DNA from: Bicyclus anynana
Lineage: Eukaryota > Arthropoda > Insecta > Lepidoptera > Nymphalidae
Assembly: GCF_947172395.1 (NCBI RefSeq)
Contig: NC_069108.1
Span: 7,637,068-7,701,067 of the forward strand
DNA: 64,000 nucleotides
Direction: 5' to 3'
Made by a program: the position numbers and the translations under genes. The notes beneath the pieces were generated by a model. That model made no database searches, had not been told where the DNA came from, and was given only the letters and a program-made list of their open reading frames with translations. Shown here one piece after another: positions 13,701-26,409 of the stretch; positions within the stretch are counted from its first letter, which is position 1, and every line of letters begins with the position of its first letter.

Positions 13701-16700
13701 CTGATTATATAATGATTTATTTATTTTGCTATCATCCGCGAAAATTCGGCGAACCCATGCGACAACGTCACCCAGGTCTGACAAAATACTCTCTACGTAC
13801 GTTTCACCCCGAAACCGGAGCATCCTCAGGAGATGTTGACTCTACAACTTGCAATTGCAAAGTTGACTTTGCAATTGCAATTGCATTATATAATCATGAT
13901 GAACTTCCGCAAAGTAACGCCTGCTTCTATCCAAGAAATGTATCCGTCCCTATCAATGATTACAGCAGTCTCCTGGGCATCGATATTTCGACTAACATCA
14001 ACTTCAAGATGTTAAGTCTAGACTGCAGTCAAAAAACTTGGTAAACTCTATAAGATGAAGCAGTAACTCACCTCACATCGATTGCTTACTCTGTATCAGG
14101 CCCAAGTCCGGTCGAGCATGGAGTACTGCTGTCACCTTTTTGACGGCTCAGCAAAATACGAGATGCTTTGGATACTGTACTGCCGTGCCAGGAGACTTGT
14201 TCACTACTTCTGGCGAAATTTCAAAACCACTATTTCACTGAGTGAAATTAATAACAGAGGGTAGCGATTGAAATCGTGTATTGCTTTTTTTTTTCAGAGA
14301 GTCGACAATAAACGCTGTATGCACGCGCGCGGCTGCGCTTAGCAGACGCGGGCACTTCGCCAGCGGTGAGCTAGAGGCACGCTCCCGGGACCTGCGCCTC
14401 GCGCTGCGCACGCTGCTCGAGCGCGCCGCCGCCCGCACCGCGGCGCTGAGGGAGCGCTGCGAGCTGCTGCAGGTACAACAGTTGAATCCCAAAGTAGCAA
14501 AGGATTCTACGATAGACGATGCGGACACTTCGCCAGCGGTGACTTATAGGAACGCTCCCGGGACCTGCGCCTCGCGCTGCGTACGCTGCTCGAGCGCGCC
14601 GCCGCTCGCACCGCGGCGCTAAGGGAGCGCTGCGAGCTACTGCAGGTATAACAGTTGAATCCCAAAGTAGCAAAGGATTCTACGATAGACGACGCGGACA
14701 CTTCGCCAGCGGTGAACTAGAGGCACGCTCCCAGGATCTGTGGCTAGCACTGCGCACGCTTATCGAGCGCGCCACCGCTCGCACCGCGGCGCTGAGGGAG
14801 CACTGCGAGCTGCTGCCGGTATAACAGTTGAATCCCAAAGTAGCAAAGGATTCTACGATAGACGACGCGGGCACTTCGCCAGCAGTGAGCTAGAGGCTCG
14901 CTCCCGGGACCTGCGCCTCGCGCTGCGCACGTTGCTCGAGAAGCAGATATTACTAACATGATTAAATATTTGAATCATGTTAGTTAGTCTACTTTAGAGT
15001 AGAAAGTAGCGAAGGATTCTATCTCAGCAGGCTTTATTATTCCACAAGCAATGAGCTCGGGGGCTCGAACGAGCGTTGCTGTAGCTATAACCACAGTTGA
15101 AAAGCAAAGTAGCAAAGGATTCTATCATTAACGATTTGGACACTTCACTCGTTCGTCTGCTTGCAATTCTTGCAACAGCCTAACAGGATATCCTCTAGAA
15201 TTACTTTAAATATGTGTTCTCTGAATCTTTGGGTATTACAATCATTCATGTTCCTTACTAAAAACTTGTATATGACGTGCTGAATATCTTCAACAGTTGT
15301 TAAACGAGATCTGGGAGGCGGAAGCATGGCTCGCGGAGCGACGCGTGGCTCTAACAGGCGCGGAGGCTGGTCGCGACGAGGAGTCTGTGCTGGCGCTCAT
15401 GCGGCGGCTGGAAGCGCTGCAGCGGGAGCTGACAGCCTTCCTGCCCACCCTGACCAAGCTGGACAAGGCTCTGCAGGTACCCTGACACATTTAGGCGCTG
15501 GGAGTGACCTTGGATTGTAAACTTCAGTGGGGTGCTCATATAGAAAAACTGCCCGCTAAACCGACTCCAGCCTTTCGAATTTTAGCGAGACAAACCAACA
15601 GCAATGGGGACGATGAGTAGATTTGAATATATAGATTTTTATTATGAGAAATTCGGGTAAAAAGGATCAATATCAACTAATTCATACATAAAAACAAAGA
15701 TTGTGGCAATTTTTGTTTTAAAATAAATAGAATTATCAAATTTGAAGATTAATTAAAAACCTTTTATCGTATTTAGATGAAAATTCATACATTTTAGAGC
15801 TTCCTTACATTAATTGTGACATGTTTTATTGATATGAAATATAAATAACAAAAATATTTGTAATTTACGATGGAAGTAATCACATCCACAAGTAATTTTA
15901 TAAAATGTAGATGGGGCTGACTAAAAATATTTCAAAGAAAATTGTTTATCAAGAGTACTAAATTTATACAATGAAAAGAAAAAAATGAAAGAGAAAAAAA
16001 TGAAAGAGAAAAAAAAAGAAATACCTAAAATAAAAATTTAAATAAATACTCAACTGGCAAAAATGTCTGTTTTTGGTGTGCTTATTGTACGTCTATACAA
16101 TATGAGGGATCCTTGTAATTTAAAAAGTGATATAAAAAACAACTATTTTTAACATACCTAATGTAAATATTAAATATAATAACACTAGATTTAAGTTATT
16201 GTAAGTGTTACGAGGAGAAAATAAAAGATCTTTATTATTATTATTATTGTACGTCTATGTATCTATACTAATATCATAAAGCTGAAGAGTTTGTTTGGTT
16301 GAACGCGCTAATCTCAGGAACTACTGGTCCGATTTGAAAAATTCTTTCAGTGTTGGGTAGCCTATTTATTGAGGAATGCTATAGGCTATATATTATGCCC
16401 TGATTCCTACGAGAACGGGAACCACGCGGGTGAAACCGTGCAGCGTCAGCTAGTTCTGAATGTTGGTGATCGTTGACCTTACTACAGTTAAACATGTTTG
16501 TCTTGTTCGCAGGAGCGCGCGTCAGAGGACGAGCAAGTAAGCAAGAAGCTGGGCGAGCTGAAGATCTCGTACGAAGAGATGAAACTGCTGTCAGCCAAGC
16601 GCCAGCAGCGGCTGCAGCAGAGCTTGAAGTACTTCAAGTGAGTACTCCAACACTTAACACGATGGGGAATCATTCGTCGTCATCAACCCATATTCGGCTC

Positions 16701-19700
16701 ACTGCTGAGCTCGAGTCTCCTCTCAGAATGAGAGGGGTTAGGCCAATACTCCACCACGCTGGCCCAATGCGGATTGGCAGACTTCACACACGCAGAGAAT
16801 GAAGATAATTCTCTGGTGTGCAGGTTTCCTCACGATGGTTTCCTTCACCGTTTGAGACACGTGATATTTTAATTTCTTAAAATGCACACAACTGAAAAGT
16901 TGGAGGTGCATGTCCCGGACCGGATTCGAACCTACACCCTCCGGAATCGGAGGCAGAGGTCATATCCACTGGGCTATCACGGCTCTGCGAAATCATTATT
17001 GCATTTGATTTTCAACAAAAAATATGATTTCATCAGCCAAGCAACCTCTTAATAATAATTGGACGCACAATCATATAGAAAATTTCACTTAAGAAATGGC
17101 CAATTTTGCTTTTTTAGAATTATTAGTAAAGAAAATTATACATAAGTGCCTTTAAATATATTTCAATATTCAATAAAATCCCAAATTCAGAGCAAATTCA
17201 ACCTTAAGGATTTTGACGGCGTCCGTGGCGCAGTGGTATGCGCGATGGATTTACAAGACGGAGGTTCTGGGTTCGATCCCCGGCTGGGCCGATTGAGATT
17301 TTCTTAATTGGTCCAGGTCTGGCTGGTGGGAGGCTGCGACCGTGGCTAGTTACCACCCTACCGATAAAGACCAAACGGGGTGTGGATTTTCATCCTCCTC
17401 CTAACAAGTTAGCCCGCTTCCATCTTAGACTGCATCATCACTTACTATCAGGTGAGATTGTAGTCAAGGGCTAACTTGTAAAGAATAAAAATAAAAAAAA
17501 AATCTTTACAAGTTAGCCCTTGACTACAATCTCACATGATGGTAAGTGATGCAATCTAAGATGAAAGGCTAACTTGTATATATGTAGGAATAGGATGAAA
17601 TCCATGACACCCCCTTTTCGGTTTGTACACTATGGTTTTTACAGCACTAGAAAAGAGCCTCCAAGAGCCTCAAAAGCTCGGGTGGTGGTTCGATCCCCGC
17701 CTCGTTGGTCTATTGTCGTACCCACTCCTAGTACAGTCTTTCCCGACTAGTTGGGATTTTTAAAAATAAGGCAAATATTCTTAGGCCTAAGATGCTCACC
17801 AGGCAGTTGCGTGCGCTTCATGCAAAACTACCAAACCTAAAGATCCGTATCATCATTGACAACCCATATTCGGTCCACTGTTGAGCTCGAGTCTCCTCTC
17901 AGAATGAGAGGGGTTAGGCCAATAGTCCACCACGCTGGCCCAATGCAGATTGGCAGAGTTCACATATGTAAAGAACTGAAAAAAATGTCTGGTATGCTGG
18001 TATTTCCTCACGATGTTTTTCATTCGCTCGCAGTTTGAGACAAGTGATATTCTCCTAAGGGGAGACTCGTGCTCAACAGTAAATCTAATATGGGTTGTTA
18101 ATGGCACACATAATAAAAATGTGTTTATACAGAATTCTTCATATAAAACACAATATTGGTGTGTTCAATTGGTATTCAACATATTGGTGTGTTTTTTCAA
18201 TCCAGGTTCGTCCAAGAGTGCGAAGAGGCTCAGGAGTGGATAAGCGAGCAGATGGCCACAGCGGCCAGCGAGGAGTACGGGCTCGACGTCGAGCACGTGG
18301 AGACTCTCCAGCAGGCCTTCGACAACTTCCTCACGCAATTACATGGTGAGTGATCACGCTTTCATGTAACTCATCATCATCTTCATCATCATATCAGCCG
18401 ATGGAGTCCACTGCAGGACATAGGCCTTTTGTAGGGACTTCCAAACATTACGATACTGAGCCGCCTGCATCCAGCGAATGTCTGCGTCTCGCTTGATGTC
18501 GTCAGTCACCTGGTGGGGGGTCGGCCAACACTGCGCTTACTAGTGCGGGGTCGCCATTCCAGCACTTTGGAACCCTAACGTCCATCGGCTCTTCGAACTA
18601 AGTGCCCCGCCCATTGCCACTTAAGCTTCGCAGCACTTCGAGCTATGTCTGTGACTTTGGTCATGTAACTACTTGTAACTACTTTCGTATGTTCCGTTTT
18701 CATTATTGAGGTGTACAGTGTCTCAAATTAATCTATAGTAATATTATAAAGCTAAAGAATTTGTTTGTTTGATTGAACGCGCTAATCTTAGGAACTGGAG
18801 GCGGTATACCCAGGCTGTTGTTCGAACAACGGCTTGTAAGAAGATCTGAGTTGGTAATGCCCGGCCGAATTGTCTTCTGCGTTTGATGTGCAGACAGACA
18901 GATCGCGTTCTATGTTTGGAAGTCTCTATCAAGGGGCTGAAACTTCAGTACAACATAAATGAGTAGGTACAATATGTAAATTTCAACCACATCCTACATA
19001 GTTAGTTGGTCGAGTGGTGTGAACCTTAGATACCTTAAAATAATCATGAGTTCGAGCCCGGGGGTAACGGTGCCAAAAAAAAATTTTTTTTTTTAAACAA
19101 CTAATTTAAGTGTTTTACCAAACCTCGATGAAAAAAAATATTAAAATCATAAATCCATTTAAAATTGCCGCTGTTTTAGTTCTAAAATATTGCGTTTGCG
19201 GAACTAGTAGCGCTGTTATGTCCAACGTTTTCGTGTATGTACCTTCACTTCTTCTCCTTGGAGTAATATATTCTTTGGTCGTTATGAAACAGCCAGTCCT
19301 ACGGAATGCAAACTCCTTGGTTCACCACAAAGTGTCTCAAATGTTTCCAGCCAACGAGGGCCGAATAGAAGCGGTCTGCGAAGCAGGCAACGTGCTTCTA
19401 GAAGAGAACACGCCCGAAGCTGACAAAGTGAAGCAGAGGATAGAAGACATCCGCGGACTGTGGGACGACCTCAAAGAGCTGGCCATAGCGAGACAAGAGG
19501 TACTATTTTAAATTGCAAAAATATTTTTTTTAGACCCCCCACAAGATTGACAATATATGCCAAAATTTATTTTTGTATGGCAATAAAAATATATAATAAA
19601 CTTCCTCATTGTCTAAAAGAGAAGCCCTGGTCAATATTTAAATGTAAAATTTATAATTTATTATTAAAAAAAAGTTATTATGACATTCAAGATTATTTTA

Positions 19701-22700
19701 TGGATATGGACATTTTCTTACTTATTATTTTGTAATTGTGACATTGTATTAATTTAGTTTTTTTTTTTTTTTCTTCGTTCAATTGTATTTCATTATTTAA
19801 GATAATTCATACACCAGTTATGGTAATATGTATAAAGGCTCAATTATATAAATGTACCATCATGTTAAACATAATCTTCATGAATGAAATATCATTCATT
19901 CATCATTCATATTTTTTCTGTCATGTTTTGTTTACACTTGAAAACAAGTCATTGTGAACCTTATAGACCTAGCAATATGATTTATTTTTTTATTCCCAAC
20001 TAGTCGGGAAAGACTGTATCAGGAGTGGCTACGACAATGACCGCTTTATGAGCCTGAGGCATCTACATGGCAACAGGTTGAAGTGTACAAAAAGGGTTTG
20101 TTTCAAAGTTCTCTAAGAACGCCATCTATTGGTCGTTAAAAAAATAACCACTTTTTCACTGTGCCTGTAGATGGCAGCACGCATCGCCCGATTGAAATTT
20201 TCGTAACGCATTCATCAACTTGCTCCTCAAGTCAAGCGTGCAGAAAGTATTTTTACTTTATTTATCTGAAGTTCCCAAATAATATGCTGTATATTTCAAT
20301 GAAGCCTCAGAGCGGGGGCACACGATGCGTTGCGGCGCCGCATCGCAAAGATTTCACCGCATCAGTGAGCACACGAGCGGTGCGGCGCCGCAACGTTGTT
20401 ATGACGCAACAGCGCCGTGGCAGCGTTGGACAGTCTGTTAATAAAGTAATGTTGTGACAACTGAGCGGTGCCGCTCCGACGTCGCATTCACCCCTCCCCG
20501 CTTCGTCTCAGTGGTTGCGAGTCTGGTGCGGCGCCGGAGCGCGTTGTGTGACGTGTGACAGATATTTTATGTAAGACGACGCAGCGAGACCGCAATGTGT
20601 GCCCCCGCTCTGAGGGTTCATTGAAAGAATGTACAGCATATTATTTGGGAACTTCAGATAAATAAAGTAAAACTATTTTCTGCACGCTTGAGGAATAAGT
20701 TGATGAATGCGTTACAACAATTTCAGTCGGACGATGCGTGCTGCCATCTACAGGCATAGTTAAACAGTGTTTATTGTTTAAAACTACCAGTAGATGGCGT
20801 TGTTAGAGAACTTTGAAACAATCCTTTTTGTACACTTCAAGATCTTGTTGCGATGCAGTTATGCCTGAGGCTCATAGATGGCGCTTTATTTTTTATTTTT
20901 GAATGATGTTTTTGTTCCGTTGTGTTTTACTCTCTTTTTATTTCTCTTACTTTTCACTCGCTTTTTATCAAATTTTGTGGATATATTATAAATGGGAAAA
21001 GTTTGTGATGTTGTAGGGGGTAATCTCTGGATCTACTAAACCCATTTTGAAAATTCCTGTACCATTAGAAAGCTACGTTATTCGTGAGTGTCATAGGCTA
21101 TATATTTTATCTTCGTATTATCACAGGAACGGGTACTACGCCGACATGCATATTCTACCTTCATTTCTACTTTGTTTGTAAACAGTCATCATCATCATCA
21201 TCATCATCATATCAGCCGATGGAGTCCCCTGCAGGACATAGGCCTTTTGTAGGGACTTCCAAACATCACGATACTGAGCCGCCTGCATCCAGCGAATGTC
21301 TGCGACTCGCTTGATGTCGTCAGTCCACCTGGTGGGGGGTCGGCCAACACTGCGCTTACTAGTGCGGGGTCGCCATTCCAGCACTTTGGGACCCCAACGT
21401 CCATCGGCTCTTCGAACTATGTGCCCCGCCCATTGCCACTTCAGCTTCGCAACTCGTTGAGCTATGTCGGTGACTTTGGTTCTTCTGCGGATCTCCTTAT
21501 TTCTGATTCTCATTTATAAACAGTATTCATCAAGAAAGGCTTTAGTATAATTTTCTAGGTAATTTGGGATTGTTTCTGTGTAAGTTTACACAAGTTGTCT
21601 TATTTCTGTCAGGCGCTGGCCGGTGCGCGGCAGGTGCACGAGTTCGACCGCGCGGCGGAGGAGACGCTGGCGTGGGTGGCGGAGAAGGAGGCGGCGCTGC
21701 AGCTGCTGCGAGCGCTGCACCAGCTGCGCGCGCTGCGGGCCGACCTGCGCGCCATCCGCGACCAGCACCAGCACCTCACGCAGGAGGCCGAGAGGTTTTT
21801 TTTTTTATTGTCTACAAGTTAGCCCTTGACTACAATCTCACTTGATGGTAAGTAATGATTCAGTCTAAGATGGAAACGGGCTAACTTGTTAGGAGGAGGA
21901 TGAAAATCCACACCCCTTGCGGTTTCTACACGACATCGTGCCGAATCGCTAAATCGCTTGGCGGTACGTCTTTGCTAGCCACGGCCGAAGCCTCCCACCA
22001 GCCAGACCTGGACAAATTAAGAAAACCTCAATCTGGCCAGCCGGGGATCGAACCCAGGACCTCCGTTTTGTAAATCCACCGCGCATACCACTGCGCCACG
22101 GAGGCCGTCATTCGTTCGTTGTCACTCCTGTGCCTTACAGCATCCCGTCTGTGGAGCACCGGCGACGGTCGAGAAAAAAAAGTTAATAATCCTCCGGAAA
22201 GTCCACAAGCGTTAAGTCATGTTGTGCCGACTCCATCTAGCAGGGGATATTATTTTTTTAATTAATTCCTTTTAACCAAAAAATCTACTTGACAATAGGG
22301 GGAAGGTTGCATAAGGCATTAATTTACTTTAATCTGGCATTGGTTAAAATATTCTGTCGTTTGCTCAAAATGCCTAAATTCCCGGATGATGAAGCACGTG
22401 ATGCCGAAGCTAGAGAACTATGCCTACTTATTTGCTTGTTGTTGGTCGTTTGTCCAAAATGCTAAACGAAGAAGCACTTTCAGCCCAAGCTATACCTAAT
22501 TATTTGCTTACATCAAAAACTTACCTTCATCATCATCATCATCATCATCATCATCTCCTTACCCTTATTCCACTTATAAGTGGGGTCGGAAAAATGTGTC
22601 AATCTTTTCCATTCGTCTCTATTACTCTTCAACTCATCATCCACTCCTTTTACACACATGTCCTCTTTCACACAATCCAACCATCTCTTCTTTGGCCTTC

Positions 22701-25700
22701 CTCTTACGTCCTTCCACTTGCACATTCAACATTTTTCTAGTAATATGACTTTCCTCCCTACGCATTACGTCTCCATAACAAGCTAACCTTCTACTCCTCA
22801 ATTTTTCTGTCACTGGCGCCACCTTCAGACTTCCTCTTATATACTAAAACTTACCTTAATAAATGACAAGCAAATGTGATATATACGCATTTGTCGGAAA
22901 AGTTGACATTAGAAGTGGATTTAAAGAGCAAAACACGAATAAAAGTTTATCAGGTCTAACAATTCCCACCAATAATGGCAATAAACCCTCGAGAATAATC
23001 TTTAGCGAAGTCCCGCACTTGTGACCAATGGGTAGGGTTAAGGACGTCTTTTAAAACTAGTTAAGGGTTATCCAACAAAAGGTGAGGACGGATCGAACAC
23101 CACGACAAGAATGAGCTAATCGCCTATATTGCCAGCACTCGGCCTCATACTACTCCCCACCTAACTCCTGGAACACTTCGTACTATCTCAGCTGATATGC
23201 CGACACAAATCGACCAATCTAATGACTCACACGTGCTGACATATTCAACAATAGGGTTAATTTTTACTATATTTTTCAATATTCTGTGATTTATTCAAAA
23301 CTAGCTGACGCCGCGCGCTTGCACCCGCGTGGTGCCCGTTCCCGTAGGAATACGGGGATAATATATAGCCTATAGCCATCCTCAATAAATGGGCTATCTA
23401 ACACTGAAAGAATTTTACAAATCGGACCAGTAGTTCCTGAGATTAGCGCGTTCAACTAAACAAACTCTTCAGCTTTATAATACTAGTATAGATGTTCAAC
23501 GCAACCTTTGTTTTACCATCAGATTGGGCGGAGCGTTCCCTGACGCTAAGGAGCACGTACTGGCCAAGTTGGAGGACGTGACGGAGTCGCTGGCGGCGCT
23601 GGAGGAGCGCGCCGCCCACAATGAGCACCAGCTGGAGCTCGCCGACCAGCTGCAGGCGTACTTCGACAAGTACCAGGAGCTCATGTGAGTGTTATAGATT
23701 GGCAAATTTATGGCACTCCCATGATATGAGGGCGATGAGAGGAGGCAAGGGCTGTGCGGGTGTGAAATGAAATCGTGCGTGCGGGGCAGAGGGAAGCACT
23801 GCGCGGGTATAAAGTCGTGTGCGCTATCGCTATCCCCATCCCGGCCCGCGCTTACCATTGGGAATGTTACGAACAAATTTGCCAAGCTATACTTGGCTTC
23901 GTTTCTTAAACTCCTGTATTTGATTCTTAGGTTGAGCTGTAACGTAACTTGCACAAGCGATAGTGGCTGTACCATCATTTTATGGTAGTGGAAACACCTC
24001 AAGCAGGTCCCAGGACTTGTGACCTTGGGTGTAGGTTTAAGGGATCGAGAATGCATAAACACTCTACCTGGCTTCGTATCTTGATTTCCTGTATTCGTTT
24101 CTTAGGTTGAGCTATAACGTAACTATAACGTGACGGGGCGCATTTTGTGATAGAGGAAACACCTCGAGCAGGTCTCAGGACTTGTGACCTTGGGTGTAGG
24201 TTTAAGGGATCCCTTTTCGAATGCATTGACACTCACCTCCCCTTCCCGACATGTTCTCTATGCCCACACTCTATTATGACCATTAATTTCCACCAGGGCA
24301 TGGACCAATGAGACCCTGGCGAGGGTGACTGCGCCCGAGTTGAGCGCAGACGTTGCTGCGGCTGAGCGACTGGTGGCGCGACACCGGGACGTTGCCGCCG
24401 AGATGGATGCCAAGGACGAGAGCTTCCAAACCTTCTATGCCGACGGTGAGTGTGCGCTGATCCGCTGACGCCGAGCGAGCATATGGATGAACAGTCTCTT
24501 GCCAGCGCAAGCTAAGGATTTGAGACGAATGATGAGTTTCTTACCAGCTCTTCTTAGGTCCTGCCTTCTAAACCGATGGTAGGATAGTCTCTACAAACAG
24601 TCCAACTTGACATTAGTAAACTAAGCCTCTTTGTCCTAAACGAATTTTACATATGTGTATTTTTGTTAAGAGCCCAGTGTATATAACCTCTGGCTTCGAT
24701 TCGGATGGCGTAGCTTTGAATCCGGTCTGGGTATGCATCCTCAGTCTTTCAGTTATGTGGTAAGAGACTAAATAACACGTGTCTCAAACGGTGAAGATAA
24801 AACATCGTGAGGAAACCTGCATACCAGAGAATTTTCTTAAAACTATGCGTGTGTGAAGTCTGCCAATCCGCATTGGGCCAGTGTGGTGATCTATTAGCCA
24901 AACCCCTATTATAATGAGAGAAGACTTGTACTAAATAGTGAGCTAAATATAGGTTGTCAATATTATTTGATTATTATATAATATAATTTATATTGTTGCT
25001 AATTGGCCAGATATAGTGCTAGTCGATCGGTCAGTGCGTCGTGCAATAGTTGTTGATATTGCTGTTCCACATGACGATAATCTGGTTAAAGCCGAAGAAA
25101 AGGAAAAAGTATCAAATACTTGGACCTTGCTCACGAGATTACCGCCATGTGGAATGTCGAGTCAACTATTATTGTTCCGATAGTTGTTTCAGTCAATGGT
25201 CTTATAGCGAAAAGCTTCGACCAACACCTTAAGAAGCTTTCGCTTAACTGTTGGATCAAGAGTCAGATACAAAAATTTTAATAAAAAAAATTCAACCGAC
25301 TTTCAACTCAAAAAATAACTTTAACTAAAAAGCAAAAAATAACATCCTACCTATGTGCTACCTTCTGATCAGTTTGAAGGCGGTGCCAAGCCAGTGATGT
25401 TTTAATTAAATACGTTTAAACTACAAAATTTCTGTGGTTATTCCAGAAACAGCTTTAATTAAAACACGACACTGGCTTGGCACCGCCTTCAAACTGATCA
25501 GAAGGTAGCACATAGGTAGGATGTTATTTTTTGCTTTTTAGTTAAAGTTATTTTTTGAGTTGAAAGTCGGTTGAATTTTTTTTATTAAAATTTTTATTTT
25601 TTTATTTTTAGTGTTAGCATACCCACTGCGTGTGTACAGTCACAACCTATCTAAGTGGAAAGTTCTTATCAATACAAAATTATCAAGTCCAAACACAAGG

Positions 25701-26374
25701 TAGCTACTGTGAGCCGTCGAGCAGTTCTCTTCACTGTGCTTCGTCTTTATCACCAGACCCTTAATACAGTCGCAATCCATCTAGGTGGAAAGTTCTCATC
25801 AATACAAATTTATCAAGCCCAAACACAAGGTAGCTACTGTGAACCGTCGAGGAGTTCTCTTCACTGTCCCTCGTCTTCATCATCAGACCCTTAATACAGT
25901 CACAATCCATCTAGGTGGTAAGTTCTCATCAATACAAATTTATCAAGTCCAAACACAAGGTAGCTACTGTGAACCGTCGAGGAGTTCTCTTCACTGTCCC
26001 TCGTCTTCATCACCAGACCCTTAATACAGACACAACCCATATAGGTGGAAAGTACTCATCAATACAAATTAATCAAGCCCAAACAAAAGGTGACTGCTGT
26101 AAATCCTTGACGAGTTCCATCGTCTGTGTTTCGGCTCCATCATCAGACCAACTCCTAACCTTCATAAAGTTGTAGTGGTTTAAAATACCTTATGAAAACA
26201 CTAACAAACGTACTAGCCGTCTCTACAACTTTTGAAAGTTCCCCTCAATTTCTCCAGGATGCCATCATCAGATCCTGACATGAAAAAAATGGGACCACCC
26301 TGGAAGTAAACCCTACAAAACAAAAAAAGAATTTTCAAAATCGGTCCATAATTGACGGAATTATCGCTGGACAT

Positions 26375-26409
<35 letters not shown>

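Noticed and set aside
17217..17300. tRNA gene
   Set aside because: A- and B-box-like sequences are present, but they are the heads of SINE copies repeated many times in the window; no intact cloverleaf seen.
19110..19350. Membrane-protein-like open frame before exon 19
   Set aside because: Hydrophobic translation of AT-rich intron; the acceptor at 19350 and phase show that only 19351 onward is coding.
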